From: JASJAR01 sp038530285 | Lineage (GTDB): Bacteria > Pseudomonadota > Alphaproteobacteria > Rhodobacterales > Rhodobacteraceae | Direction: 5' to 3' | Assembly (NCBI GenBank): GCA_038530285.1 | Contig: JBCBCY010000006.1 | Coordinates: 62,001 to 126,000 of the forward strand | DNA length: 64,000 bases | Shown: positions 1-7,753 of the stretch, in pieces | How the letters are laid out: the number at the start of each line of letters is the position of its first letter | How positions within the stretch are numbered: the first letter of the stretch is position 1 | Notes under the pieces: model-generated | Seen by the model: only the letters and a program-made list of their open reading frames with translations | The model's database searches: none | Told to the model about the DNA's origin: nothing | Made by a program: the position numbers and the translations under genes

Positions 1-151
1 GGATGATCCGCACATTTGGCATGCCCGCGCGATCGACCGTCGCCAGGGCGGCCGCATTCGGGTCGGCGATTTCCTGCTCAGCCGCCGCGTTCATCCAGCT
101 TTCGACCAGCCGGACCGGATCATCACCGGCAAAAATACCTGTCCGCTGCAT
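1..151 (-). CDS. pdxH: Pyridoxamine 5'-phosphate oxidase, N-terminal part (cut by window edge)
   Basis: Only the first 50 codons lie in the window, reading leftwards from an ATG at 149-151. The translation begins MQRTGIFAGDDPVRLVESWM and continues through a stretch reading DPNAAALATVDRAGMPNVRI, which matches the start of the FMN-binding split barrel of PdxH. PdxH oxidises pyridoxine or pyridoxamine phosphate to pyridoxal phosphate. It is divergent from fabI, and the 152-base gap between them must hold both promoters. The identification rests on a short N-terminal stretch, so a related split-barrel flavin protein is possible. Confidence 0.75.
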   Translation of the reverse strand, partial: MQRTGIFAGDDPVRLVESWMNAAAEQEIADPNAAALATVDRAGMPNVRII

Positions 152-303
152 AAGCGTTCCTTCTTATTACGGGCCGTTCCCCTTCGCCCCGACATAGTGC
201 GATGCGGTGCGGAACAAGCCCGGGGCGACCCTTGCTGGGCCGCGCCAATTGGCGTAGAGCGCTGCATTACGATGCGGCGACGACGGGCGAAAGGGGTGGT
301 CGA

Positions 304-1110
304 ATGACAACCGGTTTAATGGCGGGAAAACGCGGCCTGATCATGGGGCTTGCCAATGACAAGTCCATTGCGTGGGGGATCGCCAAGGCCCTGTCGGGTG
401 CGGGCGCAGAGCTGGCGTTTTCCTACCAGGGGGATGCGCTCAAAAAACGGGTGGATCCCTTGGCCGCAGAGCTGGGCTCGGACATCGTTTTACCCTGTGA
501 CGTGGGCGATGCAGGGTCCATTGATGCGCTGTTTGCCGCGCTGCAGGACCGCTGGGGCGGGCTTGATTTTCTGGTTCACGCCATCGGGTTTTCCGACAAA
601 AACGAATTGCGCGGCCGCTATGTCGATACGTCCCGCGACAACTTCCTGATGTCGATGGACATTTCGGTCTATTCCTTCACCGCCGTGGCCAGGGCCGCAG
701 GCGCGATGATGACCGATGGCGGCGCGATGCTGACGTTGACCTATTATGGGGCCGAAAAGGTCATGCCACACTATAACGTGATGGGCGTGGCCAAGGCCGC
801 TTTGGAAGCCAGCGTGCGCTATCTGGCCGAAGATTTCGGCCGCGACGGTATCCGCGTCAACGCCATCTCAGCGGGCACGATCAAGACGCTGGCGGCCTCG
901 GGCATCGGCGATTTCCGCTATATCCTGAAGTGGAACGAGTACCATTCGCCCCTGCGCCGGAACGTCACCATCGACGATGTCGGCGGCTCGGCGCTCTACC
1001 TGTTGTCAGACCTTGGCAGCGGGGTCACCGGCGAGGTGATGCATGTGGACGCGGGCTATCACGTCATCGGCATGAAAAACCCCGATGCGCCGGATCTGTC
1101 GCGCAGTTAG
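304..1110 (+). CDS. fabI: Enoyl-[acyl-carrier-protein] reductase (NADH), FabI
   Basis: Catalyses the last reductive step of each fatty-acid elongation round in the cytoplasm. The 268-residue product has the FabI-type nucleotide loop GLANDKSIAWGIA (residues 15-27) and the catalytic Tyr-X6-Lys pair at Y157 and K164, within MPHYNVMGVAKAAL. Length is normal for FabI. I chose the ATG at 304, preceded by an AAGGGG Shine-Dalgarno-like run, because an in-frame extension to 202 would add a tail absent from this family. It is divergent from pdxH and followed by two exporter genes, probably with a separate promoter. Confidence 0.95.
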   Translation: MTTGLMAGKRGLIMGLANDKSIAWGIAKALSGAGAELAFSYQGDALKKRVDPLAAELGSDIVLPCDVGDAGSIDALFAALQDRWGGLDFLVHAIGFSDKNELRGRYVDTSRDNFLMSMDISVYSFTAVARAAGAMMTDGGAMLTLTYYGAEKVMPHYNVMGVAKAALEASVRYLAEDFGRDGIRVNAISAGTIKTLAASGIGDFRYILKWNEYHSPLRRNVTIDDVGGSALYLLSDLGSGVTGEVMHVDAGYHVIGMKNPDAPDLSRS

Positions 1111-1175
1111 GCTCTTGCGGGGGGCTGACTGGCGAGGCTAAACCTGCGTCTGACCACCCCGGGGGGACGTGATCT

Positions 1176-1784
1176 TTGGACTGGGCCCATTTTTTTGCAT
1201 TCAATCTGGCTTTGCTGGCGGCCCTGATCTCGCCCGGCCCGGCCATGCTGGTCTGCATCCGGGCAAGCCTGCGGGGCGGGTTTCGCGAAGGTGCGTTGAC
1301 CGGACTGGGCTTGGCGACCGCGGCGGCCTGCTGGACGCTGGCAGCCCTTTTCGGTCTTGATGCAGTTTTCACCCTGTTTCCATGGGCTTACGGCGCGCTG
1401 AAAATAGCCGGTGCGGCCTATCTGATCTATATCGCCTGGACCACATGGCGCCATGCAGCAGACCCTTTGGGCGACGTCAGCGTCCCGGCCGGCCGCGCCA
1501 TACGGACGGGGCTTCTGGTGAACCTGTCAAACCCCAAATCCATGCTCTTTGCCGGGGCTGTTCTGGTGGTGATTTTCCCCGCCGACATGTCGACCCTGGC
1601 GCGGTTCGCCGTAGCCTTGAACCATGTCGCGATCGAGATCGTGGCCTACGGCGTGCTGGCCTATGCGATCGCGGCCACCGGCATCGCCAAGCCCCTCTTG
1701 GCCGCAAAAAAGGCGCTTGAGCGGGTCACTGCAGTGATCCTTGGCGGCCTTGGCCTGCGGTTGGTGTTGGAGCGGTCGCCGTGA
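1176..1784 (+). CDS. LysE/RhtB-family amino acid exporter, first of a tandem pair
   Basis: A 202-residue inner-membrane protein with the layout of the LysE/RhtB translocators. The hydrophobic N-terminus carries the family motif ISPGPAMLVCIR (about residues 18-29), and LLVNLSNPKSMLFAGAVLVV is the conserved NPK segment of the second half. Start is TTG at 1176, eight bases after GGGGGGAC. The stop overlaps the GTG of the next gene (GTGA), so the two are probably translated together. It is likely to export an amino acid or similar small metabolite; the substrate cannot be read from sequence. Confidence 0.88.
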   Translation: MDWAHFFAFNLALLAALISPGPAMLVCIRASLRGGFREGALTGLGLATAAACWTLAALFGLDAVFTLFPWAYGALKIAGAAYLIYIAWTTWRHAADPLGDVSVPAGRAIRTGLLVNLSNPKSMLFAGAVLVVIFPADMSTLARFAVALNHVAIEIVAYGVLAYAIAATGIAKPLLAAKKALERVTAVILGGLGLRLVLERSP

Positions 1785-2395
1785 CGGTTGCGGTGTTTTT
1801 GACCATCGCGGTGGTGCATCTGCTGGCGGCCATTTCGCCGGGTCCGTCCTTTGTGGTGTCCGTGCGCACAGCCGCCGCCGAAGGATTTCGCCCCGCGCTT
1901 GGTCTTGCGATTGGCTTTGGGGTGGGGGCGGTGGTCTGGGCCACGGCGGCTCTGGCGGGTCTGGCCGTGTTGTTCCAGATCGTGCCGGCCCTGTTCACCG
2001 CCCTGAAAGTGGCCGGCGGGATCTTTCTGATCTGGATCGCCGTCCAGACCTGGCGCCATGCCACCACCCCCTTGCCTGCGCTGTCCGACACGGCCCTGCC
2101 CCGATCGCTGGGCGCGGCGTTTGTCAAAGGGCTTGGCGTGCAGCTTGCCAATCCGAAACCTGCGGTGTTTTTTGGTGCGGTCTTTGTCGGGCTCGTCCCG
2201 CCCGACACCCCCCTGTCCATGCTGGCGCTGGTGATGGTGGTGATCTTTGTCAACGAGACCTTGTGGTACGTGCTTGTCGCACGTTTGTTTTCCCTGCCCG
2301 GTCCGCGCTCGGCTTACGCGCGCATGAAGACCGGGGTTGATCGTACGTTTGGGGTGCTCATGGCCGGTTTGGGCCTGCGTATCGCCCTACCTTGA
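1781..2395 (+). CDS. LysE/RhtB-family amino acid exporter, second of a tandem pair
   Basis: A 204-residue paralogue of the preceding gene, starting at GTG 1781 inside the upstream stop. It shows the same signatures: AISPGPSFVVSVRTA near the N-terminus and VQLANPKPAVFFGAVFVGLV in the middle, with about six hydrophobic segments. The pair probably arose by tandem duplication and now differs clearly in sequence. Members may act as homodimers or as two exporters of different specificity. A short direct repeat (ccttgagccctg, twice) lies just past the stop at about 2392-2415. Confidence 0.88.
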   Translation: MTVAVFLTIAVVHLLAAISPGPSFVVSVRTAAAEGFRPALGLAIGFGVGAVVWATAALAGLAVLFQIVPALFTALKVAGGIFLIWIAVQTWRHATTPLPALSDTALPRSLGAAFVKGLGVQLANPKPAVFFGAVFVGLVPPDTPLSMLALVMVVIFVNETLWYVLVARLFSLPGPRSAYARMKTGVDRTFGVLMAGLGLRIALP

Positions 2396-2432
2396 GCCCT
2401 GCCTTGAGCCCTGCCCTGAAGGAGCCTGACTG

Positions 2433-2954
2433 ATGACCGACCGTTTGCCGCATGAAAAAGGCTTTCATGTCTCCTGGGACCAGATCCACCGCGATGCCCG
2501 CGCATTGGCCTGGCGGTTGGACAAACGCGGCCCCGGCGAGGATGGCGCCTGGAAAGCGGTCGTGGCGATCACGCGGGGCGGCATGGCGCCGGCGATGATC
2601 ATCGCGCGCGAGTTGGACATCCGCACCGTGGATACCATCAGCGTGAAATCCTACCACTCCGGCGGCGGCAAAGCCGACCAGCGCCGCGAAGCCGAGGTGT
2701 TGAAGGCCCCCGATGCGGCGCTGATGGGCGATGGCACCGGCGTTTTGGTCATCGACGATCTGGTCGACAGCGGCAAAACCCTCGAACTGGTGCGCGCGCA
2801 TTACCCCAATGCCCATTTCGCCTGCGTTTACGCCAAGCCAGAAGGCGAAAAGCAGACCGACACCTTTATCACCGGGGTCAGCCAGGACACCTGGATTTTC
2901 TTCCCCTGGGACATGGCGTTGCAATATGTCGAACCCTACCGGGCCGGGGACTGA
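2433..2954 (+). CDS. gpt: Xanthine-guanine phosphoribosyltransferase
   Basis: Purine salvage enzyme that joins guanine or xanthine to PRPP. The 173-residue protein has the PRPP-binding loop GVLVIDDLVDSGKTLEL near residues 105-120 and an early VVAITRGGMAPAMIIAREL segment. It is about 20 residues longer at the N-terminus than E. coli Gpt, in a stretch (PHEKGFHVSWDQIHRDARAL) that I believe is usual for alphaproteobacterial members. The ATG at 2433 follows AAGGAG. It stands alone between exporters and an aminotransferase. Confidence 0.93.
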   Translation: MTDRLPHEKGFHVSWDQIHRDARALAWRLDKRGPGEDGAWKAVVAITRGGMAPAMIIARELDIRTVDTISVKSYHSGGGKADQRREAEVLKAPDAALMGDGTGVLVIDDLVDSGKTLELVRAHYPNAHFACVYAKPEGEKQTDTFITGVSQDTWIFFPWDMALQYVEPYRAGD

Positions 2955-2985
2955 CCGCGTGACCTGCCGCAGCCGCGCGCCAATT

Positions 2986-3005
2986 GAGTATTTGAACCAG
3001 GGTGA
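2986..3005 (+). repeat. Short dispersed motif, degenerate copy 1
   Basis: The motif gagtatttgaaccagggtg lies 31 bases downstream of gpt. A near-identical 20-mer, differing at one base, lies 59 bases downstream of trpE at 7717. Both resemble the end of the longer repeat seen at 12461, 20782 and 61687 (gagtatttttgccaggatg). All copies lie in the 3' flanks of genes. Confidence 0.6.
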
Positions 3006-3056
3006 CCCCAAAACGGGTCGCATGGCCGCCGCCGTGTGGCGAGGCCGGGCCGCGCC

Positions 3057-4229
3057 ATGATCCCGTTCAATCCCAACATCCGCGCCACCGAAGCCCCCCC
3101 AGTGATGGAGGCGCGCCGCTGGATCGAAGGCAAGCGCTTTCCAGACGACAAACCGCTGATCAACCTGAGCCAGGCCGCGCCTGTGGCCCCCCCGCCCGAG
3201 GCGATGCGCGACGCCATGGCCGAGATGATCCGCACCCGCGCGGAGGTGCATCTTTACGGCCCCGTTCTGGGGCTGCCTGCCCTGCGCGACGCGGTGGCCG
3301 CGCAAACCTCTGCTATCTACCGTGGCACCGTCGCGCCCGCCCAGGTGGCGATCACGGCAGGCTGCAACGAAGCCTTTGCCGCCGCCGTCGCCACATTGGC
3401 CGAACCCGGGGATGAGGTTTTGCTGCCAACACCTTGGTACTTCAACCATAAAATGTGGCTCGATATGTCGGGCATTCGCGCCGTGCCACTGGCCACCGAC
3501 GCGAGCCTGGCGCCCGATGCAGACACCGCGCGCGCCCTGATCAATGATCGCACGCGGGCCATCGCGCTGGTGACGCCCAACAATCCCGGCGGCGTCGAAT
3601 ACACATCCGAGACCCTGCGCGCCTTCCGCGATCTGTGCCGCGAGACGGGGCTGGCCCTGATTGTCGATGAAACCTACCGCGATTTTCACGGCGTTGACGG
3701 CCCACCCCATGGGCTGTTTGTCGATCCCACCTGGGATGACACGCTGATCCACCTTTATTCGTTTTCCAAAGCCTACCGGCTGACCGGGCACCGCGTCGGC
3801 GCGATCTGTGCTGCGCCGCGGCGTCTGGCCCAGGTCGAAAAGTTTCTTGATACCGTCACCATCTGCCCGCCCCAGCTTGGCCAGTACGCCGCGCTGTGGG
3901 GAATGGAGCATCTTGGCGAATGGCTGGCGGGTGAACGCCGCGAGATCCTGGCGCGCCGCCGCGCGATGGTGACCGGGTTGAACCGGCAGCACGGCTGGCG
4001 CTGCCTGGGGGCCGGGGCGTATTTTGCCTATGTCGAGCACCCGTTCGACATCCCCTCGCCCGATCTGGCGAAACTTCTTGTCGACAAGGCCCATGTGCTG
4101 GCCTTGCCCGGCACGATGTTCCGCCCCGAAGGCGACCCCGCCGGCGCGGGCGAGCTGCGCTTTGCCTTTGCCAATTCGGATGTCGAAGGGCTGGAAGATC
4201 TGATGGCGCGGCTCAAGGCGCTCGGCTAA
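3057..4229 (+). CDS. Class I/II pyridoxal-phosphate aminotransferase
   Basis: A 390-residue fold-type I PLP enzyme. Visible signatures are the NNPGG turn (about residue 176), VDETYRDF with the Asp that contacts the PLP ring nitrogen, and YSFSKAYRLTGHRVG with the Schiff-base lysine near residue 237. The C-terminal GAYFAYVEHPF and ELRFAFANSD segments match aspartate-aminotransferase-like proteins. I chose the ATG at 3057 over a GTG at 3036 because the family begins close to MIPFNPNIRAT. The substrate is not evident; general annotation as an aromatic or aspartate-type aminotransferase would be a guess. Confidence 0.88.
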   Translation: MIPFNPNIRATEAPPVMEARRWIEGKRFPDDKPLINLSQAAPVAPPPEAMRDAMAEMIRTRAEVHLYGPVLGLPALRDAVAAQTSAIYRGTVAPAQVAITAGCNEAFAAAVATLAEPGDEVLLPTPWYFNHKMWLDMSGIRAVPLATDASLAPDADTARALINDRTRAIALVTPNNPGGVEYTSETLRAFRDLCRETGLALIVDETYRDFHGVDGPPHGLFVDPTWDDTLIHLYSFSKAYRLTGHRVGAICAAPRRLAQVEKFLDTVTICPPQLGQYAALWGMEHLGEWLAGERREILARRRAMVTGLNRQHGWRCLGAGAYFAYVEHPFDIPSPDLAKLLVDKAHVLALPGTMFRPEGDPAGAGELRFAFANSDVEGLEDLMARLKALG

Positions 4230-4295
4230 GGCTTGCCGGGCCTTCGGGGGGCCGATAAAGACGCTCGGAACGGAATTTTTGGGAAAGGTCGCCAC

Positions 4296-6140
4296 ATGGC
4301 CAAGGGCAAGGGCAAAGCCTCGCAAACAGCGGTTTGGATCATCCTTGGTCTGTTGGTCGTCAGCCTGATGGGCTTTGGGGCGACAAGCTTTACCGGCGGC
4401 GGGGCCGCGGTGGCGCGTGTCGGGTCTGCCGAAGTGACGGTGCAGGACTATGCGGCCGGTCTGAACCAGGAACTGCGCGCCCTGCAGGCCCAGACCCGCC
4501 GCGCGATCCCCCTGTCTGAGGCGCGCCAGTTCGGCATCGATCAAGCCGTTCTGTCGCGCCTTGTGGGGGCGGCCGCGCTGCAAGATCAAGCCAGCCAGGC
4601 CGGCGTGTCGGTCGGCAACACGCGCATCGCTGAGGAAATCAGTTCAAACCGGGCGTTCATCGACAATTCCGGAGCGTTCAACCGCGAGGTTTATCAAAGC
4701 ACCCTCGAGCGCAGCGGCATCACCGTGTCCGATTACGAAGACACGCTGCGCAGCGACATTTCCAGCCAGATCGTGCAGGCCGCGATCGCAGGTGGCATCG
4801 CGGCCCCTGCCCCTTACGTCGATGCGCTGATGACATTCCTGCGCGAAGAGCGCGACGTGACCTGGGCCGAAATCACCGAGGCGCATCTGGCAGAGCCTGT
4901 GCCCGAGCCGACCGAGGCTGAACTGGAAACCTTTCATGCCGACAATGCCGAGATGTTCACCCTGGCCGAGACCAAGGTTTTGACCATCGCGGCCCTAACG
5001 CCGGACATGCTGATCGACGGCGTCGAGATCGACGAGGCGATGTTGCAAGAGATTTTCGAAGAACGCCGCGACAGTTTGGAAACGCCCGAACGGCGCCTTG
5101 TCGAGCGCCTGTTCTTTCTGGAACAGGCCGACGCAGACGCCGCCTGGGCGCGGCTCGACGGGGGCGAGGTCACGTTTGACGGGCTCGTGGAAGAACGCGG
5201 CATCACGCTGGCTGACGTCGACCTTGGCGATGTGACCGAGCGGGATCTGGGTGGTGCCGGGGCGGAGGTCTTTGCCCTCGACGCGCCCGGTCTTGTTGGC
5301 CCCGTCGAAGACAACGGGCGATTTGCGATCCTGCGGATGAATGCGATCTTCCCCACGACATCCGTCACCTTTGACGAGGTGCGCGACGAATTGCGCGAAG
5401 AGATTGCCGCCGACCGCGCGCGCCGGGTGATCTTGGATGAAATCTCGCCCGTGGACGACCTGCTGGCCGGGGGCGCGACGCTGGAAGAGCTGGCCGGTGA
5501 GACCGAACTGACCCTGACGGGCCTCGATTGGCGCCCCGGGGTCGACGCGGGCCTTGCGGGTTATGAGGCCATCCGGCAGGCCGCCGCGCAGGTCACGGAC
5601 GGTGATTTTCCCGAGATCATCGAATTGGAAGATGGCGGCATCGCGGCCCTGCGCCTGGATGAAACCCGACCGCCCGCGCTACAGCCATTGCAAGATGTGC
5701 GCGACGATGTGGCCGCGGCCTGGCGCACCCAGGAATTGTCCTTCCGGCTGGCCGCACGCGCCGCCGAGATTGCCGAGGCTGGCATCGACACGCCCGCACC
5801 GGGTGGCGCGCCGCTCTTTGGCACCGACACCGGGCTTTTCCGGTCAGGCTTTATCGACGGCACGCCGGCGACGTTTTTGCCCACCCTGTTTGAAATGGTC
5901 CCCGGCGAAACCCGCGTCATCGAAGCGCCCGGCCAGGCCTTTGTGGCCCGCCTTGATGCGGTGCACCCCCCGGCTGAAGACGACGAAGACGGCGCCCAAA
6001 TTCGCGCCGCCCTGTCGGGTCAGGTAGCGCAGTCTTTGGCCAACGATCTTTTGATCGGGTTCATGGAAGCTGCCCGCGACAGCGCTGGTGTCGACATCGA
6101 CCAGGCCGCGATCAACGCTGTCCATTCCCAGTTCCCCTGA
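4296..6140 (+). CDS. PpiD-like periplasmic peptidyl-prolyl isomerase/chaperone
   Basis: A 614-residue membrane-anchored protein. A lysine-rich cytoplasmic start (AKGKGKASQTA) is followed by one transmembrane helix (VWIILGLLVVSLMGFG), then a long acidic periplasmic part. The SurA/PpiD N-terminal chaperone segment is recognisable from about residue 40 (VARVGSAEVTVQDYAAGLNQE) and is followed by a degenerate parvulin-like region. The expected role is folding of outer-membrane or secreted proteins. I chose the ATG at 4296, because an upstream in-frame start would add an unrelated tail before the anchor. The stop overlaps the trpE ATG (TGATG), so the two are translationally coupled. Confidence 0.85.
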   Translation: MAKGKGKASQTAVWIILGLLVVSLMGFGATSFTGGGAAVARVGSAEVTVQDYAAGLNQELRALQAQTRRAIPLSEARQFGIDQAVLSRLVGAAALQDQASQAGVSVGNTRIAEEISSNRAFIDNSGAFNREVYQSTLERSGITVSDYEDTLRSDISSQIVQAAIAGGIAAPAPYVDALMTFLREERDVTWAEITEAHLAEPVPEPTEAELETFHADNAEMFTLAETKVLTIAALTPDMLIDGVEIDEAMLQEIFEERRDSLETPERRLVERLFFLEQADADAAWARLDGGEVTFDGLVEERGITLADVDLGDVTERDLGGAGAEVFALDAPGLVGPVEDNGRFAILRMNAIFPTTSVTFDEVRDELREEIAADRARRVILDEISPVDDLLAGGATLEELAGETELTLTGLDWRPGVDAGLAGYEAIRQAAAQVTDGDFPEIIELEDGGIAALRLDETRPPALQPLQDVRDDVAAAWRTQELSFRLAARAAEIAEAGIDTPAPGGAPLFGTDTGLFRSGFIDGTPATFLPTLFEMVPGETRVIEAPGQAFVARLDAVHPPAEDDEDGAQIRAALSGQVAQSLANDLLIGFMEAARDSAGVDIDQAAINAVHSQFP

Positions 6141-7657
6141 TGGCCGAGATCAACCCCTCTTTTGACGCCTTCGCGAAAGGCTTCGACGCGGGCGCGAACC
6201 AGGTGGTGTTTGCGCGGCTGGCCGCCGACCTCGACACGCCGGTGTCGCTGATGCTGAAGCTTGGCGGGGCCGATGGGCGCGACGCCTTCATCCTTGAAAG
6301 CGTGACCGGGGGCGAGACGCGTGGACGCTATTCGATCATCGGGGTGAAGCCCGACGTGGTCTGGCAATGCCGCGGCGAGACGTCAAAGATCAACCGGACG
6401 GCCCGGTTCGACCGCGATGCGTTCGCGCCTGTGGCTGGCCCGCCGCTGGATGCGCTGCGCGCGCTGATCGCCGAAAGCCAGATCGATCTGCCCGCCGATT
6501 TGCCCGCCGCGGCCGCAGGGCTTTTTGGCTATCTGGGCTACGACATGATCCGGTTGGTGGAACGGCTGCCCGATGTAAACCCCGACCCGTTGGACCTGCC
6601 CGATGCGGTGATGTTTCGCCCTTCAGTCGTGGCGGTGCTTGACGGTGTGAAAGGCGAGGTCACCGTGGTGGCCCCCGCCTGGGCCCCCTCGGGTCTGACG
6701 GCCAAGGCCGCCTATGCCCAGGCTGCCGAACGGGTGATGGATGCGGTGCGCGATCTCGAACGCCCTGCTCCGTCTGAGACACGCCAGCTGGGCGAGGCCG
6801 CGCCACAGCCCGAACCGGTGTCGAACTTCACCAAGGACGATTATCTGGCCGCGGTTGAGAAAGCGCGCGACTACATCAAGGCAGGTGACATCTTTCAGGT
6901 GGTCCCATCCCAGCGCTGGCGCCAGGATTTCCCGCTGCCGCCCTTTTCGCTTTATCGCAGTCTCAGGCGGACCAACCCGTCGCCGTTTATGTTCTATTTC
7001 GATTTCGGCGGCTTTCAGGTCATCGGCGCCAGCCCCGAGATTTTGGTGCGCGTGATGGACGGCGAGGTGACGATCCGGCCCATCGCAGGCACCCGCCCAC
7101 GTGGCGAGACGCCCGAGGATGACCGCGCGCTGGAAGCCGATCTTCTGGCGGACGAAAAAGAACGCGCCGAACATCTGATGCTGCTTGATCTGGGGCGCAA
7201 CGACGTGGGCCGGGTGGCCAAGATCGGCACCGTGAAACCCACCGAAGAGTTCATCGTCGAGCGGTATTCGCATGTGATGCACATCGTCTCGAACGTCGTC
7301 GGCCAGTTGTCAGATGGCCAGGATGCCCTGTCGGCCCTGTTGGCGGGCCTGCCTGCTGGCACCGTGTCAGGGGCGCCGAAGGTGCGCGCGATGGAGATCA
7401 TCGACGAGTTGGAACCCGAAAAGCGCGGCGTCTATGGCGGCGGCGTGGGGTATTTTTCGGCCCGGGGCGATATGGACATGTGCATCGCCCTGCGCACCGC
7501 CGTGGTCAAAGACGAAGGTCTTTATATTCAGGCCGGCGGCGGCGTGGTCTGGGACAGTGACCCGGAGGCGGAGTTTGAAGAGACCGTCAACAAGTCCCGC
7601 GCGATCCGGGCCGCCGCCGCCGATGCGGCCCGTTTTGACGGCACGCGCAACAGCTGA
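6140..7657 (+). CDS. trpE: Anthranilate synthase component I
   Basis: Converts chorismate to anthranilate using ammonia supplied by TrpG, the first committed step of tryptophan synthesis. The 505-residue protein has the chorismate-enzyme motifs PSPFMFYFDFGGFQVIGASPE, AGTRPRGETPEDD, LDLGRNDVGRVA and PAGTVSGAPKVRAMEIID. It begins inside the stop of the PpiD-like gene, which leaves no room for a leader-peptide attenuator directly upstream. It is separated from trpG by a minus-strand gene, so trpE and trpGDC are split here. Confidence 0.96.
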   Translation: MAEINPSFDAFAKGFDAGANQVVFARLAADLDTPVSLMLKLGGADGRDAFILESVTGGETRGRYSIIGVKPDVVWQCRGETSKINRTARFDRDAFAPVAGPPLDALRALIAESQIDLPADLPAAAAGLFGYLGYDMIRLVERLPDVNPDPLDLPDAVMFRPSVVAVLDGVKGEVTVVAPAWAPSGLTAKAAYAQAAERVMDAVRDLERPAPSETRQLGEAAPQPEPVSNFTKDDYLAAVEKARDYIKAGDIFQVVPSQRWRQDFPLPPFSLYRSLRRTNPSPFMFYFDFGGFQVIGASPEILVRVMDGEVTIRPIAGTRPRGETPEDDRALEADLLADEKERAEHLMLLDLGRNDVGRVAKIGTVKPTEEFIVERYSHVMHIVSNVVGQLSDGQDALSALLAGLPAGTVSGAPKVRAMEIIDELEPEKRGVYGGGVGYFSARGDMDMCIALRTAVVKDEGLYIQAGGGVVWDSDPEAEFEETVNKSRAIRAAAADAARFDGTRNS

Positions 7658-7716
7658 CGTCTGCTCCCTTAGCGCTGATCCAAAGGCGCGGCTGCGCCGC
7701 ACGACAGTCTTGATTT

Positions 7717-7736
7717 GAGTATTTGACCCAGGGTGA
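7717..7736 (+). repeat. Short dispersed motif, degenerate copy 2
   Basis: gagtatttgacccagggtg follows trpE by about 60 bases and matches the copy at 2986 at 19 of 20 positions. A small GC-rich inverted repeat (GGCGC...GCGCC, about 7685-7698) lies between the trpE stop and this motif and could form a terminator stem, though no T-tract follows. Confidence 0.55.
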
Positions 7737-7753
7737 AACCACCCCGGGGGCCG

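Noticed and set aside
202..303. Upstream in-frame extension of fabI
   Set aside because: The extra 34 residues are Arg/Gly-rich, unlike FabI, and ATG 304 has a ribosome site.
2358..4589. A 743-codon open frame on the minus strand across gpt and the aminotransferase gene
   Set aside because: It is antisense to two well-recognised genes; the translation is low-complexity His/Gly/Arg-rich and matches no family. Long antisense frames are expected in high-GC coding DNA.
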